64,000 nt of DNA from Chitinophaga filiformis. GTDB taxonomy: Bacteria > Bacteroidota > Bacteroidia > Chitinophagales > Chitinophagaceae. A program made the position numbers and the translations under genes. The stretch covers positions 1,152,264 to 1,216,263 of the forward strand of contig NZ_FNBN01000002.1 of NCBI RefSeq assembly GCF_900102545.1, in the 5' to 3' direction. Below the pieces are notes generated by a model that searched no databases, was not told the DNA's origin, and saw nothing but the letters and a program-made list of their open reading frames with translations. Shown piece by piece: positions 1 to 8,529 of the stretch. Every line of letters starts with the position of its first letter. Positions within the stretch are counted from its first letter, which is position 1.

Positions 1-341
1 TCTGAGAAGATCCTATATCCAAGTTCTACCGCGTCCTTCATATACGGCTTCTCTGCATCGTGATCCGGACTACCGTGAAAACGAATCAAGCCAATCATCT
101 TCTTTTCACTTTTTAGTATAATCCCCCTGGACGCCCAAGGTTTATATTCCGGGTCTTCGCGTAGCAGGTGATGGTCTCTTTTCAGGACGCCAAGGTCGCT
201 AAAGAACTCCTCCGGGATAGCAGCATGTAGTAGCTGTTGAGCTGCTGCAAGATCGTTATTAAGACAAGCGCTGGTGACTTCATCTCCGAGTAGTCGCAGT
301 ATCAGGCGTGGGGTAATGATATCATTTATCGCTTCAGGCAT
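1..341 (-). CDS. GNAT-family N-acetyltransferase (3' end outside window)
   Basis: I translated this frame from the ATG at 341 to the window edge (113 codons, no stop). The N-terminus has the TPRLILRLL signature typical of RimJ/RimL-type GNAT acetyltransferases. The last visible residues (ELGYRIFS) match the beta-strand just before the acetyl-CoA binding loop of that family, so the acetyl-CoA motif and C-terminus lie outside the window. Such enzymes move acetyl from acetyl-CoA to an amine; the acceptor cannot be predicted. It starts 12 bp after the stop of the 127-aa gene upstream, so both are probably co-transcribed. Confidence 0.75.
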   Translation of the reverse strand, partial: MPEAINDIITPRLILRLLGDEVTSACLNNDLAAAQQLLHAAIPEEFFSDLGVLKRDHHLLREDPEYKPWASRGIILKSEKKMIGLIRFHGSPDHDAEKPYMKDAVELGYRIFS

Positions 342-353
342 GCAATATAGTTT

Positions 354-737
354 TCAGTCAAGTTGTATCTCAAGTCTTCTTTTCTTAATGTCGATGTCCA
401 ACCAATCAACTTCCTCCGGGTCAGGAATGCATTCTTTAATATCCAGATTCCTTGCGTGCCTGCTAAGCGCCTTGTTCCCCAGCTTCAGCACCAGTTCATA
501 TTCTGATTGCCCATCTTTACCAATAAATGCTTTCAAAGTGATCTTCCTGCTATCATGTATAGATTTTTGAGAATAGCTATGGCCGGTCGCAAAGGGTAGA
601 ACACCATCACACCAAAAGCCTTTTATTTCTTCATTGTTTGAATGCTGAAACGCCTTGCAGATTTCATATTCTAAAAATTGATAAAAGTCCTGATCTAACA
701 TTGATGCTGTATTTATAGGGATATTGTATGCACACAC
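354..737 (-). CDS. Hypothetical protein, 127 aa
   Basis: This is an acidic soluble protein with no signal peptide or membrane segment, and I do not recognise the family. The N-terminal third looks helical; the remainder has alternating strands ending in a charged tail (KKRRLEIQLD). A second ATG at 701 gives MLDQDFYQF and could be the true start; neither has a convincing ribosome-binding site, which is normal for Bacteroidota. It begins 6 bp after the FtsX permease stop and is followed 12 bp later by a GNAT acetyltransferase, so it appears to be the middle gene of a three-gene unit. Confidence 0.6.
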   Translation of the reverse strand: MCAYNIPINTASMLDQDFYQFLEYEICKAFQHSNNEEIKGFWCDGVLPFATGHSYSQKSIHDSRKITLKAFIGKDGQSEYELVLKLGNKALSRHARNLDIKECIPDPEEVDWLDIDIKKRRLEIQLD

Positions 738-743
738 ACCAAA

Positions 744-3125
744 TCACTCCTGCCGTAGAGTAATCGCTGGATTTGACATTGCAGTACGATAGGTTTGTAT
801 ACCTATAGTGAGCACACCGACTAATGACAGGCACCCCAGGCAGGCGGCATAGATTGTAATACCTGGCGTGGCCCGATAAGTAAAAATATGCAGAAATAAC
901 GAACCCAGGAAACCTCCCAGGGGCAAACCAATGACCGCTGCTATGAGGATCAGTTTTATAAAACTCCAGGATAAAAGGCGCATAATCTGTCCTACTCCCG
1001 CTCCCATCACTTTACGTATGCCTACTTCCTTTGCCCGCTTCTCTGTATTATGTGTCACTACGCCCAGCATACCAAGAGCCGCTATCACAAAGACGATAAA
1101 GATAATCACGCCAAACAATTTAAGGTCCTCATTTTCCATGTAATGATCATACATCTGTTGCTCATACCAGCTATATATAAAAGGTTCATAGGGATATAAT
1201 CGCTTCCAGATACCCTGTAGAGAGGCTACCAGCAGTTGTTGTTTAGTACCATCCTGTACTGACAATGAGAGCGTTTTAAAGGCATGGGGATCATATTGCA
1301 ACACTAAAGGTGTGACTGGCATCTCATACCGCATAAAATTGAAATTTTTCACCACTCCGGCTATGATCATTTCACTGCTATCGAGAACGATGGTCTGTCC
1401 GATGCTACTCCGGGCGTCCTTCAGTCCCAACGACTGTACGGCCTTTTCGTTGATCACCACAAAGTGGCCTTTAAGAGTATCAGCATTATTCCCCGGCAGG
1501 TTATTGCCAGCTACAAAATTAAGCCGCATGTTACGAATAAAGGCAGCATCTACGGCATATTTATACGCCTGCAACTGCTCCATGCCGGCTTTGATGCGAT
1601 CATTCTGTGTGATCATTACCCGTTCTGCCCCTTCACTCAAGAGAGCAGAGGCAGCGCCTACACTATTAACGCCCGACAACTTAGAGATCTCATTGCTGAG
1701 CAGACGGTAAGTATTATGATCTGTCAGCGGGATATTAAGAATGTTCTTCCTGTTGAAGTTGTCATTGTCCGTAGCCATATAACGGAACTGGCTATACATC
1801 ACAACGGTAACCACCATAAATACCAGCGAAACGACAAACTGGATCACGATCAATGCCTTACGAAAGCCCATTTTTCGAACCCCCATAGTATCAAGCGCTC
1901 CCCTGAGCATAGTAACGGGTTTACCATACGATAAAATCCGCGCGGGCGTTATACCTGCTACCAGGCCAGTGAAAAGCGTAAAACCAATAAATGCCAGCCA
2001 CAGACCCACAGGATGTTGTACTTCCCAGGTTAGCCAGCGGGCATAGATAAATGATTTCATCACCTGTAAGAGCACGAAGCCCACTATCAGTGCACAAAAA
2101 GCCAATAGCACGCTCTCCATCAACAACTGTAGCACCAACTGCCAGCGTGCGGCGCCTGCCACTTTCCGTACACCTATCTCCCTGACCCTGCTCAGGGAAC
2201 GGGTGAGTGTAAGATTGGTATAATTAAATATCGCCAGCGATATTATTACCAGCATCATGATAATATTTACCAGGACCTTAAACCAGGGCTCTACCCCGGG
2301 ATTATTCATCAGACCCTGAAAATCCGGTGAGATCCTGCTCACAAGCTGTCTCCGGAAACGTAGCTCTTTAATACCCCTGAAATCCACATTCTTCTTGTTA
2401 TCCGCCAATACCTGTTCCAGCATACCGTCCAACCTGGTAGATGGAATCCCCTTTTGCAGGAGCACATAAGTGTATGCATTATAACTAAGCCAGTCTTGCT
2501 GGTTAACTGTAGGATTAAGCAAGGGATAGGTAGCCATCGACACTACCAGATCTGCATCCAGATGGCTCTGCTTTGCCTTCAGCGGGGCAAATACGCCTGT
2601 AACGGTAAAGGCGCCCAGATCTTTATGCTCAAGTACTCTACCGATGGGATCAGCATCCCCAAAGAATCTTTCTGCTGTTTCGTGAGAGAGCACCACCGTA
2701 TAAGGCTCGATAGCAGGTTTGCCCTTCTCCAAAGGAAAACCGAAGAGCTGAAAATAACCGGGGCTAACGTAAAGCCCCCATGCTGACAATGACTCTATCC
2801 GGTTACTGAAGCTACCTCCAAAGCCATAGATCACCTGTGCCATTTGCTCAACACCACTTTGTTCCTGCAATAGTTTAGGACCTAAGGGTAAGGGCGTGGA
2901 GGCCAATGGGAACGTTTTGCCTTCTTTGTTGGTGACATCTGTAAGAATGCGGTAAGTGCGGTCAGGATAAGGATGAAAGGAATCTTTCTCAAAACTGGCC
3001 TGTATCTGTATGATAATCAGCAGGCACATAGCCATAGCCAGGCCCAGTCCGATGATATTAATCAGCGAAAACAACCGGTGTTTCCATAAATTGCGCCAGG
3101 CGATATTAAAATAGTTTCTTAACAT
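744..3125 (-). CDS. ABC transporter permease, MacB-like core plus two FtsX domains
   Basis: The 793-aa protein has the usual Bacteroidota layout: an N-terminal membrane helix (about 21-43), a MacB-type periplasmic core (about 50-250), a first FtsX block of three helices (about 285-405), another helix near 425-445, a second periplasmic segment and a C-terminal FtsX block (about 680-785). Both FtsX blocks carry the signature REIGVRKV/KEVGIRKV next to the membrane. Family members work with a separate LolD/MacB-like ATPase in mechanotransmission, lipoprotein handling or antimicrobial export; no ATPase gene is in view. The start codon region is tandemly duplicated (see 3105-3170), and possible sigma-54 signals lie upstream. 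Confidence 0.9.
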   Translation of the reverse strand: MLRNYFNIAWRNLWKHRLFSLINIIGLGLAMAMCLLIIIQIQASFEKDSFHPYPDRTYRILTDVTNKEGKTFPLASTPLPLGPKLLQEQSGVEQMAQVIYGFGGSFSNRIESLSAWGLYVSPGYFQLFGFPLEKGKPAIEPYTVVLSHETAERFFGDADPIGRVLEHKDLGAFTVTGVFAPLKAKQSHLDADLVVSMATYPLLNPTVNQQDWLSYNAYTYVLLQKGIPSTRLDGMLEQVLADNKKNVDFRGIKELRFRRQLVSRISPDFQGLMNNPGVEPWFKVLVNIIMMLVIISLAIFNYTNLTLTRSLSRVREIGVRKVAGAARWQLVLQLLMESVLLAFCALIVGFVLLQVMKSFIYARWLTWEVQHPVGLWLAFIGFTLFTGLVAGITPARILSYGKPVTMLRGALDTMGVRKMGFRKALIVIQFVVSLVFMVVTVVMYSQFRYMATDNDNFNRKNILNIPLTDHNTYRLLSNEISKLSGVNSVGAASALLSEGAERVMITQNDRIKAGMEQLQAYKYAVDAAFIRNMRLNFVAGNNLPGNNADTLKGHFVVINEKAVQSLGLKDARSSIGQTIVLDSSEMIIAGVVKNFNFMRYEMPVTPLVLQYDPHAFKTLSLSVQDGTKQQLLVASLQGIWKRLYPYEPFIYSWYEQQMYDHYMENEDLKLFGVIIFIVFVIAALGMLGVVTHNTEKRAKEVGIRKVMGAGVGQIMRLLSWSFIKLILIAAVIGLPLGGFLGSLFLHIFTYRATPGITIYAACLGCLSLVGVLTIGIQTYRTAMSNPAITLRQE

Positions 3126-3170
3126 AGTTACTTCCTAATTAAAATAGTTTCTTAACATAGTTACTTCCTA
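3105..3170 (-). repeat. Exact 33-bp tandem duplication of the permease translation start
   Basis: Bases 3105-3137 and 3138-3170 are identical. The unit contains the ribosome-binding region, the ATG and the first seven codons of the permease. Read on the minus strand, the upstream copy encodes MLRNYFN and then stops with TAG at the junction, 8 bp before the functional ATG at 3125. The result is a seven-codon leader frame with the same initiation signals as the gene. Confidence 0.95.
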
Positions 3171-3252
3171 TTTTCAAACTCCGATGAAGAATTAATAGCA
3201 GCTAAGTATTGAATGGACTTATCCACCACAGATAATATCTGGCTATGTGGCA

Positions 3253-3268
3253 AGCTAAGAAGATGCCT
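3253..3268 (-). promoter_or_regulatory. Candidate sigma-54 (-24/-12) promoter for the permease
   Basis: The minus strand reads AGGCATCTTCTTAGCT, with GG and GC exactly 10 bp apart, close to the sigma-54 consensus TGGCAYRNNNNTTGCW. It lies about 130 bp upstream of the permease ATG and 50-90 bp downstream of two dyads, the normal geometry for an enhancer-dependent promoter. Mismatches at the first T and in TTGC keep confidence moderate. Confidence 0.4.
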
Positions 3269-3319
3269 GAATATAAGATAATGATGGTTAATTATTTAAT
3301 AATTCACACCGCATAAATG

Positions 3320-3357
3320 TGTCCGGTTTCGGGACAAATGATGTTCAGTGACGAACA
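3320..3357 (-). promoter_or_regulatory. Two dyad operators, about 21 bp centre to centre
   Basis: TGTCC-N7-GGACA spans 3320-3336 and ATGTTC-N6-GAACAT spans 3341-3358. Their centres are about 21.5 bp apart, or two helical turns, so dimers would bind on the same face. The layout resembles the upstream activating sequence of an NtrC-family regulator. A matching activator is not identified; the sigma-54 response regulator at 54956-56917 is one candidate in the window, without direct support. Confidence 0.45.
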
Positions 3358-3511
3358 TTCGGGTCCGACTAAGCCTATATATGTTTTACTACATTGCTAA
3401 ATAGTCATGGAATGCATGGTCAACTGCTGTTATTATTGATACGCTCATAGTACAGCGCTGGAACAATTCTTGTAACGGTACTCACATCCCCACATTTAAA
3501 TCACAGTCCCC

Positions 3512-5866
3512 ATGAAACAAACCCGAGACAGTATCAAAGACATATGGGGTGAGCGCACTCCATATTACGGCAACTGGCCCGTTCGTGTAGATGCGAAAGT
3601 GGACGTTGAACCTGAGCGTTGGGTGCAATCGGCCTGTGTACTTTGTTCCAACGGTTGTGGTATGGATATCGGTGTAAAGGACGGCCGGATAGTTGGAGTT
3701 CGGGGGCGTGCAACTGACCCTGTTAACCATGGCCGCCTGGGTCCGAAAGGATTGCATGGCTGGATGGCGAATAACAGCAGAGACAGGCTTACACAACCAA
3801 TGATCAGAAAAGGCGATGAACTCGTAGCTGTCAGCTGGGATGAGGCAATGAATTTCATTGTTCAGAAATCAAAAGACCTTATAAAAGAGCATACCGCTCT
3901 AAGCATCGGTTTTTATACCTCCGGCCAACTTTTCCTCGAAGAATATTATACGTTGGGGGTCATTGGCAAAGCTGGCCTCGGCACACCGCATATGGATGGC
4001 AACACCCGGCTTTGTACAGCCACCGCGGCTGCAGCCCTAAAAGAATCTTTCGGGAGTGATGGGCAACCAGGTTCTTATACCGATCTGGATTACGCAGCAA
4101 CGATCTTACATTGTGGTCACAACATCGCCTCGCAACAAACAGTATTATGGATGCGCATACTGGACCGGTTAGCGGGACCCAATCCGCCAAAACTCATTGT
4201 TATAGATCCCCGTGATACCTTTACCGCACAAAAGGCCACTGTACACCTGGCCCCCCGGATAGGCACCAATATGGCCGTAATGAATGGATTGCTGAACCTG
4301 ATCATTCAGGCCAATGCCATTAATGAAGCGTACATCAATGCCCATACCATAGGCTTTGAAGAGCTGAAGCATACCGTTTCGACATATACGCCTGAAAAGG
4401 TGGAAGCGATCAGCGGCGTTCCCGCTGGTAAATTACAGGAAGCAGCCGATATCCTTTGTAAAACTGATACACTCGTCTCTACCGTTTTACAGGGCTTTTA
4501 TCAATCAATGCAGGCCACGGCAGCTTCTGTGCAGGTAAATAACATTCACCTGATCAGAGGCCTTATAGGCCGTGACGGCTGCGGTATTTACCAGATGAAC
4601 GGCCAGCCTACAGCCCAAAACACGCGTGAAACAGGCGCCGATGGAGACCTTCCGGGATTTCGAAACTGGGGCAACGAAGAACATATAAAAGAGCTGGCGC
4701 AGTTATGGAACGTAGAACCGGCAGTTATTCCGCATTGGTCGCCGCCCACGCATGCTATGCAGATCTGGCGTTATGCTGAAACCGGCAGTCTGAAAATGTT
4801 ATGGATCAGTGCTACCAATCCTGCAGTATCGCTTCCGCAACTGGAAAGGATCCGAAAGATACTTGATCAGAAGAACTTGTTTAAAGTGGTGCAGGACGCG
4901 TTCATGACCGAAACAGCGCAGTATGCCGATGTAATATTGCCAGCAGCGATCTGGGGTGAAAAAACCGGTACATATACGAACGTCGACCGCACGGTACACA
5001 TATCGCATAAGGCAGTTGAGCCGCCTGGAGAAGCGCGTGCTGATCTTGACATCTTTCTTGACTATGCACAGCGCATGGATTTTCAGGACAAAGACGGAGC
5101 GCCGCTGATCAAATGGAGGACACCCGAAGAAGCGTTTGAAGCATGGAAAAAATGCGCCTCGGGCCGACCCTGTGATTATACAGGATTAAGTTACGCAAAG
5201 CTCAGCCTGCACGACGGCATACAATGGCCATGTAATGAACAACACCCTGAAGGCACAAAACATTTGTACAAAGAGGGGATATTTAATACCGGCATTACGT
5301 ATTGCGAAACATATGGCCATGACCTGGATACAGGCGCGGCCAACACCCAGGATCAATACAAACTGTTTGATCCGAAAGGGAAGGCAATACTAAAAGGTAC
5401 GGATTACCAGCCCCCACACGAGCAACCCGACGAAGAATATCCGTTTATGTTAACAACGGGTAGGCTGGTGTATCATTTTCATACCCGCACCAAAACCGGT
5501 CGCAGCAAAGAGCTCAACGATGCTGCACCCGATGCTTTTGTTCAAATGTCGGAAGCTGATGCATCAAAAAATGGATTTTCTGAAGGGGATATGGTAGAGA
5601 TCATTTCAAGATGGGGCAAAGCGATTCAACCAGTGAAGATCGGAGGTGTCCTGCCCGGTGAACTTTTCATTCCGTTTCATTATGGTTATTGGGACGATCC
5701 GGATCGTGTGCGTGCGGCAAATGAATTAACAATTACCGAATGGGACCCTATAAGCAAACAGCCACACTTTAAGCATACAGCAGTGAAAGTAAGAAAGTAT
5801 GAACAGGGAATCTTAGACAAGGCAGCAACACTGATTAAAGATGTAAAAGATTCATTTAATAGTTAA
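3512..5866 (+). CDS. Molybdopterin-dependent oxidoreductase (nitrate reductase / formate dehydrogenase superfamily)
   Basis: The 784-aa protein has the DMSO-reductase family layout: an N-terminal Fe-S region, two molybdopterin-binding core domains and a C-terminal molydop-binding domain (about 650-770). Cys168 in GNTRLCTATA is the probable molybdenum ligand. The cluster motif has Cys42, Cys45 and Cys49, but the expected fourth cysteine, normally in a LCxKG context, is Gly77 (GRLGPKG). I recall a related family, common in Actinobacteria, that shares RVDxxVxxxRWVQSA-like and GRLGPK segments and has lost cluster cysteines. No signal peptide is seen, so it should be cytoplasmic. The substrate is unknown. 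It is followed directly by a helical partner gene. Confidence 0.88.
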   Translation: MKQTRDSIKDIWGERTPYYGNWPVRVDAKVDVEPERWVQSACVLCSNGCGMDIGVKDGRIVGVRGRATDPVNHGRLGPKGLHGWMANNSRDRLTQPMIRKGDELVAVSWDEAMNFIVQKSKDLIKEHTALSIGFYTSGQLFLEEYYTLGVIGKAGLGTPHMDGNTRLCTATAAAALKESFGSDGQPGSYTDLDYAATILHCGHNIASQQTVLWMRILDRLAGPNPPKLIVIDPRDTFTAQKATVHLAPRIGTNMAVMNGLLNLIIQANAINEAYINAHTIGFEELKHTVSTYTPEKVEAISGVPAGKLQEAADILCKTDTLVSTVLQGFYQSMQATAASVQVNNIHLIRGLIGRDGCGIYQMNGQPTAQNTRETGADGDLPGFRNWGNEEHIKELAQLWNVEPAVIPHWSPPTHAMQIWRYAETGSLKMLWISATNPAVSLPQLERIRKILDQKNLFKVVQDAFMTETAQYADVILPAAIWGEKTGTYTNVDRTVHISHKAVEPPGEARADLDIFLDYAQRMDFQDKDGAPLIKWRTPEEAFEAWKKCASGRPCDYTGLSYAKLSLHDGIQWPCNEQHPEGTKHLYKEGIFNTGITYCETYGHDLDTGAANTQDQYKLFDPKGKAILKGTDYQPPHEQPDEEYPFMLTTGRLVYHFHTRTKTGRSKELNDAAPDAFVQMSEADASKNGFSEGDMVEIISRWGKAIQPVKIGGVLPGELFIPFHYGYWDDPDRVRAANELTITEWDPISKQPHFKHTAVKVRKYEQGILDKAATLIKDVKDSFNS

Positions 5867-5872
5867 TTGGTT

Positions 5873-6331
5873 ATGCACATCGGGAATTATATCGATATGG
5901 TCCATAGAGGTCAGCAAGACCTCGCCCAGGCCTTTATCAAAGTAAGCGAACATCATGGTCATGAACCAGATATTAAATCAACCTGCATACTGCTTGCGGG
6001 TTGGTCACGCCAGCTGATGGAGAAGATAAAACCATTTGCCGAAAAATACGGTGAAGAGAAGAACAAGGAACCAGACAAACTGATGCGTGATCTATTTGAA
6101 GGACCAAGAAAAGGCTCAATGGCATTGTTGCGCGACCTACAGGACCTTTGGCTATTGGCCCGGGAAGCACAGGTGGCCAGCATCATCCTGGAGCAGGCTG
6201 CTTTTGGATTAAGAGATAAAGAATTAATCACGGTATGCAACGATATCAACGGTTTTTCAAAAAGACAAATATCCTGGCTACTTACGCGAATGAAGGCTAT
6301 TGCAACGCAAACATTGATCGCAGCCGAATAA
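5873..6331 (+). CDS. Helical protein coupled to the molybdopterin oxidoreductase
   Basis: The 152-aa protein is almost entirely alpha-helical, rich in His, Glu and Lys, and has no signal peptide. I start it at the ATG at 5873 (MHIGNYIDM); an in-frame TTG at 5867, directly after the upstream stop, is the alternative. Spacing of 6 bp from the oxidoreductase implies one transcript and a shared job. A four-helix, ferritin- or hemerythrin-like fold is possible but I see no complete metal-binding signature, and it does not look like a TorD-type chaperone. I believe similar proteins follow related oxidoreductases in Actinobacteria, from memory only. Confidence 0.7.
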   Translation: MHIGNYIDMVHRGQQDLAQAFIKVSEHHGHEPDIKSTCILLAGWSRQLMEKIKPFAEKYGEEKNKEPDKLMRDLFEGPRKGSMALLRDLQDLWLLAREAQVASIILEQAAFGLRDKELITVCNDINGFSKRQISWLLTRMKAIATQTLIAAE

Positions 6332-6414
6332 TGATCAAAACTAAAACTAACCAGGTATTTAAGGCCCCCAGCTAAATTACTATTCCCGCTTCACTAAATG
6401 CAATCTTTACTTTA

Positions 6415-6487
6415 GGAGGGGCGTACCTGGTGGTATTTCACGGTACAAGCCCCGGGGGGCTTAAAATAAAACCAGGTACGTCCCTCC
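6415..6487. repeat. Nested long inverted repeat, 17-bp outer stem
   Basis: Bases 6415-6431 pair with 6471-6487 over 17 bp with a single G-U. Inside the 39-nt loop is a second perfect hairpin, AAGCCCC-GG-GGGGCTT. No T-tract follows, so it is not a standard terminator. It lies about 85 bp after the molybdopterin pair and could be a REP-type palindromic element or a structured RNA. The remaining intergenic DNA to 6815 holds no gene. Confidence 0.7.
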
Positions 6488-6598
6488 TTCCCCCGACGAG
6501 CTAATATCAATTTTATTCCCTATTTTACCCAACGCCATTCCATTATCCAGTCCCGGATATTACCAGGTATGTGAGTAAACAATTTAAAGATGAAACTA

Positions 6599-6651
6599 AA
6601 TCTCCTATTATTAATAGTCCCCTGTTGGTTGGCAACAAAAGGGAGAAAATA
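6599..6651. other. Second imperfect hairpin upstream of the DGPF/ECF pair
   Basis: CTCCTATT near 6600 pairs with AATAGGAG near 6643, enclosing a smaller imperfect stem (CCCCTGTTG with CAACAAAAGGG). It could belong to a leader RNA of the DGPF-sigma operon beginning at 6816 or be a decayed palindromic element. Confidence 0.3.
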
Positions 6652-6815
6652 GGAGTCAGCAATTTTTCGTCTTAAATTTAATATTGAAAGAAATAATTGA
6701 TTTCAGCGATGGTCTTTCGTTGAAAGTACACGAAACCAATAAAATTTCCTCCGGGAAAAATTAATGTCCCCGTCCTGGACCTTAAATCGTAATTCAGGTA
6801 TAAAAACATTCAAAC

Positions 6816-7157
6816 ATGAAAGACTTCTTACTGATTTACAGAGCAGATTACGGCGTAGTTGCCAATGCCTCACCCGAAGAAATGCAGACTCGTACCCAGA
6901 GCTGGATGGACTGGATCGCAGGTCTTGCCGCTCAGAATAAGTTAACTGACCGTGGAAGCAGGCTGATGCCCCAGGGTAAAATCATGAAAAACGAAGAGAT
7001 TATTTCGGACGGACCATTCGCCGAAATTAAGGAATCTATTATGGGCTATTCGGTCATAAAGGCAGATTCTACGGAAGAAGCAGTCCAACTGTCTAAAGGA
7101 TGTCCCATTTTCAAGGTAGGCGGCACCGTAGAGCTACGGGAAATTAATGCGATGTAA
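6816..7157 (+). CDS. YCII-related / DGPF-domain protein
   Basis: The 113-aa protein carries the SDGPFAEIKE motif (about residues 65-75) that names the DGPF (YCII-like) family, followed by GYSVIKADS and a C-terminal strand. Members have a ferredoxin-like dimeric fold; their chemistry is not settled. Genes of this type typically sit next to ECF42 sigma factors, and here the stop TAA overlaps the sigma factor start (TAATG), so the two are translationally coupled. The role is probably linked to sigma-factor signalling, though this is inferred only from the pairing. Confidence 0.9.
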   Translation: MKDFLLIYRADYGVVANASPEEMQTRTQSWMDWIAGLAAQNKLTDRGSRLMPQGKIMKNEEIISDGPFAEIKESIMGYSVIKADSTEEAVQLSKGCPIFKVGGTVELREINAM

Positions 7158-8380
7158 TGGAACTCTTACCACATTTATTCCGGACAGAGTACAGCAAAAT
7201 TGTTGCTGTACTCTGTCATTCCTATGGCCTTGACCATATTGAGATCGCGGAAGACATTGCCAGTGAGACTTTTCTTAAGGCAGCTGAGGTATGGAGTAGT
7301 AAAGGACTGCCTCCCCATCCTACCGCCTGGCTATATACGGTGGCAAAGAATCAAACGAAGGACTATTTTAAGCGTCAGGCCATTTTCAATAATCGGGTCA
7401 AAGGAATGCTGGAGACCGAGACTAGTCATCCGGTAGAAGCGATTGAATTCACTGACGCACTGATTGCCGACAGCCAGCTAGCTATGATCTTTTCCGTTTG
7501 CCATCCGGGTAATGCTCCGCAGTCGCAGATCTGTCTTGCCCTTCAGATACTCTGCGGTTTTAGTGTGGAAGAAATTGCCGGTACTTTCCTGACCGGCACA
7601 GAGACTATTAAGAAACGCTTACATAGAGCAAGGACTACCCTTCGCAATAATCAATTTCAAATCAGGGACCTTACTGAAACAGCCATACAATCGAGGTTAG
7701 ATACGGTTTTAAAGACTATATACCTGCTCTTTAACGAAGGCTATTTTTCCCGGACAGGCAATCAGGCCATCCGTAAAGACTTGTGTTCAGAAGCTGTACG
7801 ACTGGCCGTCTTGCTGGCGGAACATCCTATTACCAATACCCCACAGGTGAATGCCTTACTCGCACTTCTTTATTTTCAAAGCTCACGGCTTGATGCCAGG
7901 ATCAATGATCAGGGCGAAGCGATCCTTTTCAATCAGCAGGACAAAAGCTCCTGGAATCAGGGCTTCATTGATAAAGGAAATCATTTTCTGATATTGGCCT
8001 GTCAGGGGAACCAACTTTCAAAATATCACCTCGAAGCCGCGATTGCTTACTGGCATACTACGCCAAACGACACCGATAAATGGCAGCATATTTTCTATCT
8101 CTATGACCAGCTGTTGCTGATTGATCAGTCGCCGATGGTGGCGCTTAACCGGGCTTTCGTGGTGTCCAAACTGTGGGGACAAGACAAAGCTATTCAGGAA
8201 GTAGAGCAACTTGCCCTGCATGATAATAGTCATTACCATTCCCTCCTTGGCTATTTATACGCCGGAATAAATACGACTGTAGCCATTAGCCACTACAATA
8301 CGGCGATCGCATTGAGCAAATCCCGTATGGAAAAGCAGACGCTTGCTAAAGCCATAAAGCAACTGCAGGATACACGATAA
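7157..8380 (+). CDS. ECF42-type RNA polymerase sigma factor with C-terminal TPR-like extension
   Basis: The 407-aa protein has sigma region 2 at about 10-80 (IAEDIASETFLKAAEVW), region 4 at about 125-180 (VEEIAGTFLTGTETIKKRL) and a long helical C-terminus of about 220 residues of the DUF6596/TPR type. It is far longer than ordinary ECF factors (about 180 aa) and has no anti-sigma gene beside it. ECF42 factors are known for exactly this extension and for coupling to DGPF genes. The C-terminal domain is thought to take the place of an anti-sigma factor. The start overlaps the upstream stop by one base. Confidence 0.92.
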   Translation: MELLPHLFRTEYSKIVAVLCHSYGLDHIEIAEDIASETFLKAAEVWSSKGLPPHPTAWLYTVAKNQTKDYFKRQAIFNNRVKGMLETETSHPVEAIEFTDALIADSQLAMIFSVCHPGNAPQSQICLALQILCGFSVEEIAGTFLTGTETIKKRLHRARTTLRNNQFQIRDLTETAIQSRLDTVLKTIYLLFNEGYFSRTGNQAIRKDLCSEAVRLAVLLAEHPITNTPQVNALLALLYFQSSRLDARINDQGEAILFNQQDKSSWNQGFIDKGNHFLILACQGNQLSKYHLEAAIAYWHTTPNDTDKWQHIFYLYDQLLLIDQSPMVALNRAFVVSKLWGQDKAIQEVEQLALHDNSHYHSLLGYLYAGINTTVAISHYNTAIALSKSRMEKQTLAKAIKQLQDTR

Positions 8381-8529
8381 CCTGATTTCCTGAGCATTTT
8401 CCATTCGCTCTCCCTATATTATTATATTTTGTAAATTAGTACAGACAAAAAAGCTAATACCCCAATTCTTCACCAATACCCCAAACATTTCGTGGTACCT
8501 ACGAAATGTTCAATAAATCAAATAAGCTT

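Noticed and set aside
1312..1934. Long plus-strand open frames inside the FtsX permease
   Set aside because: Shadows of the permease on the opposite strand, without motifs or start signals.
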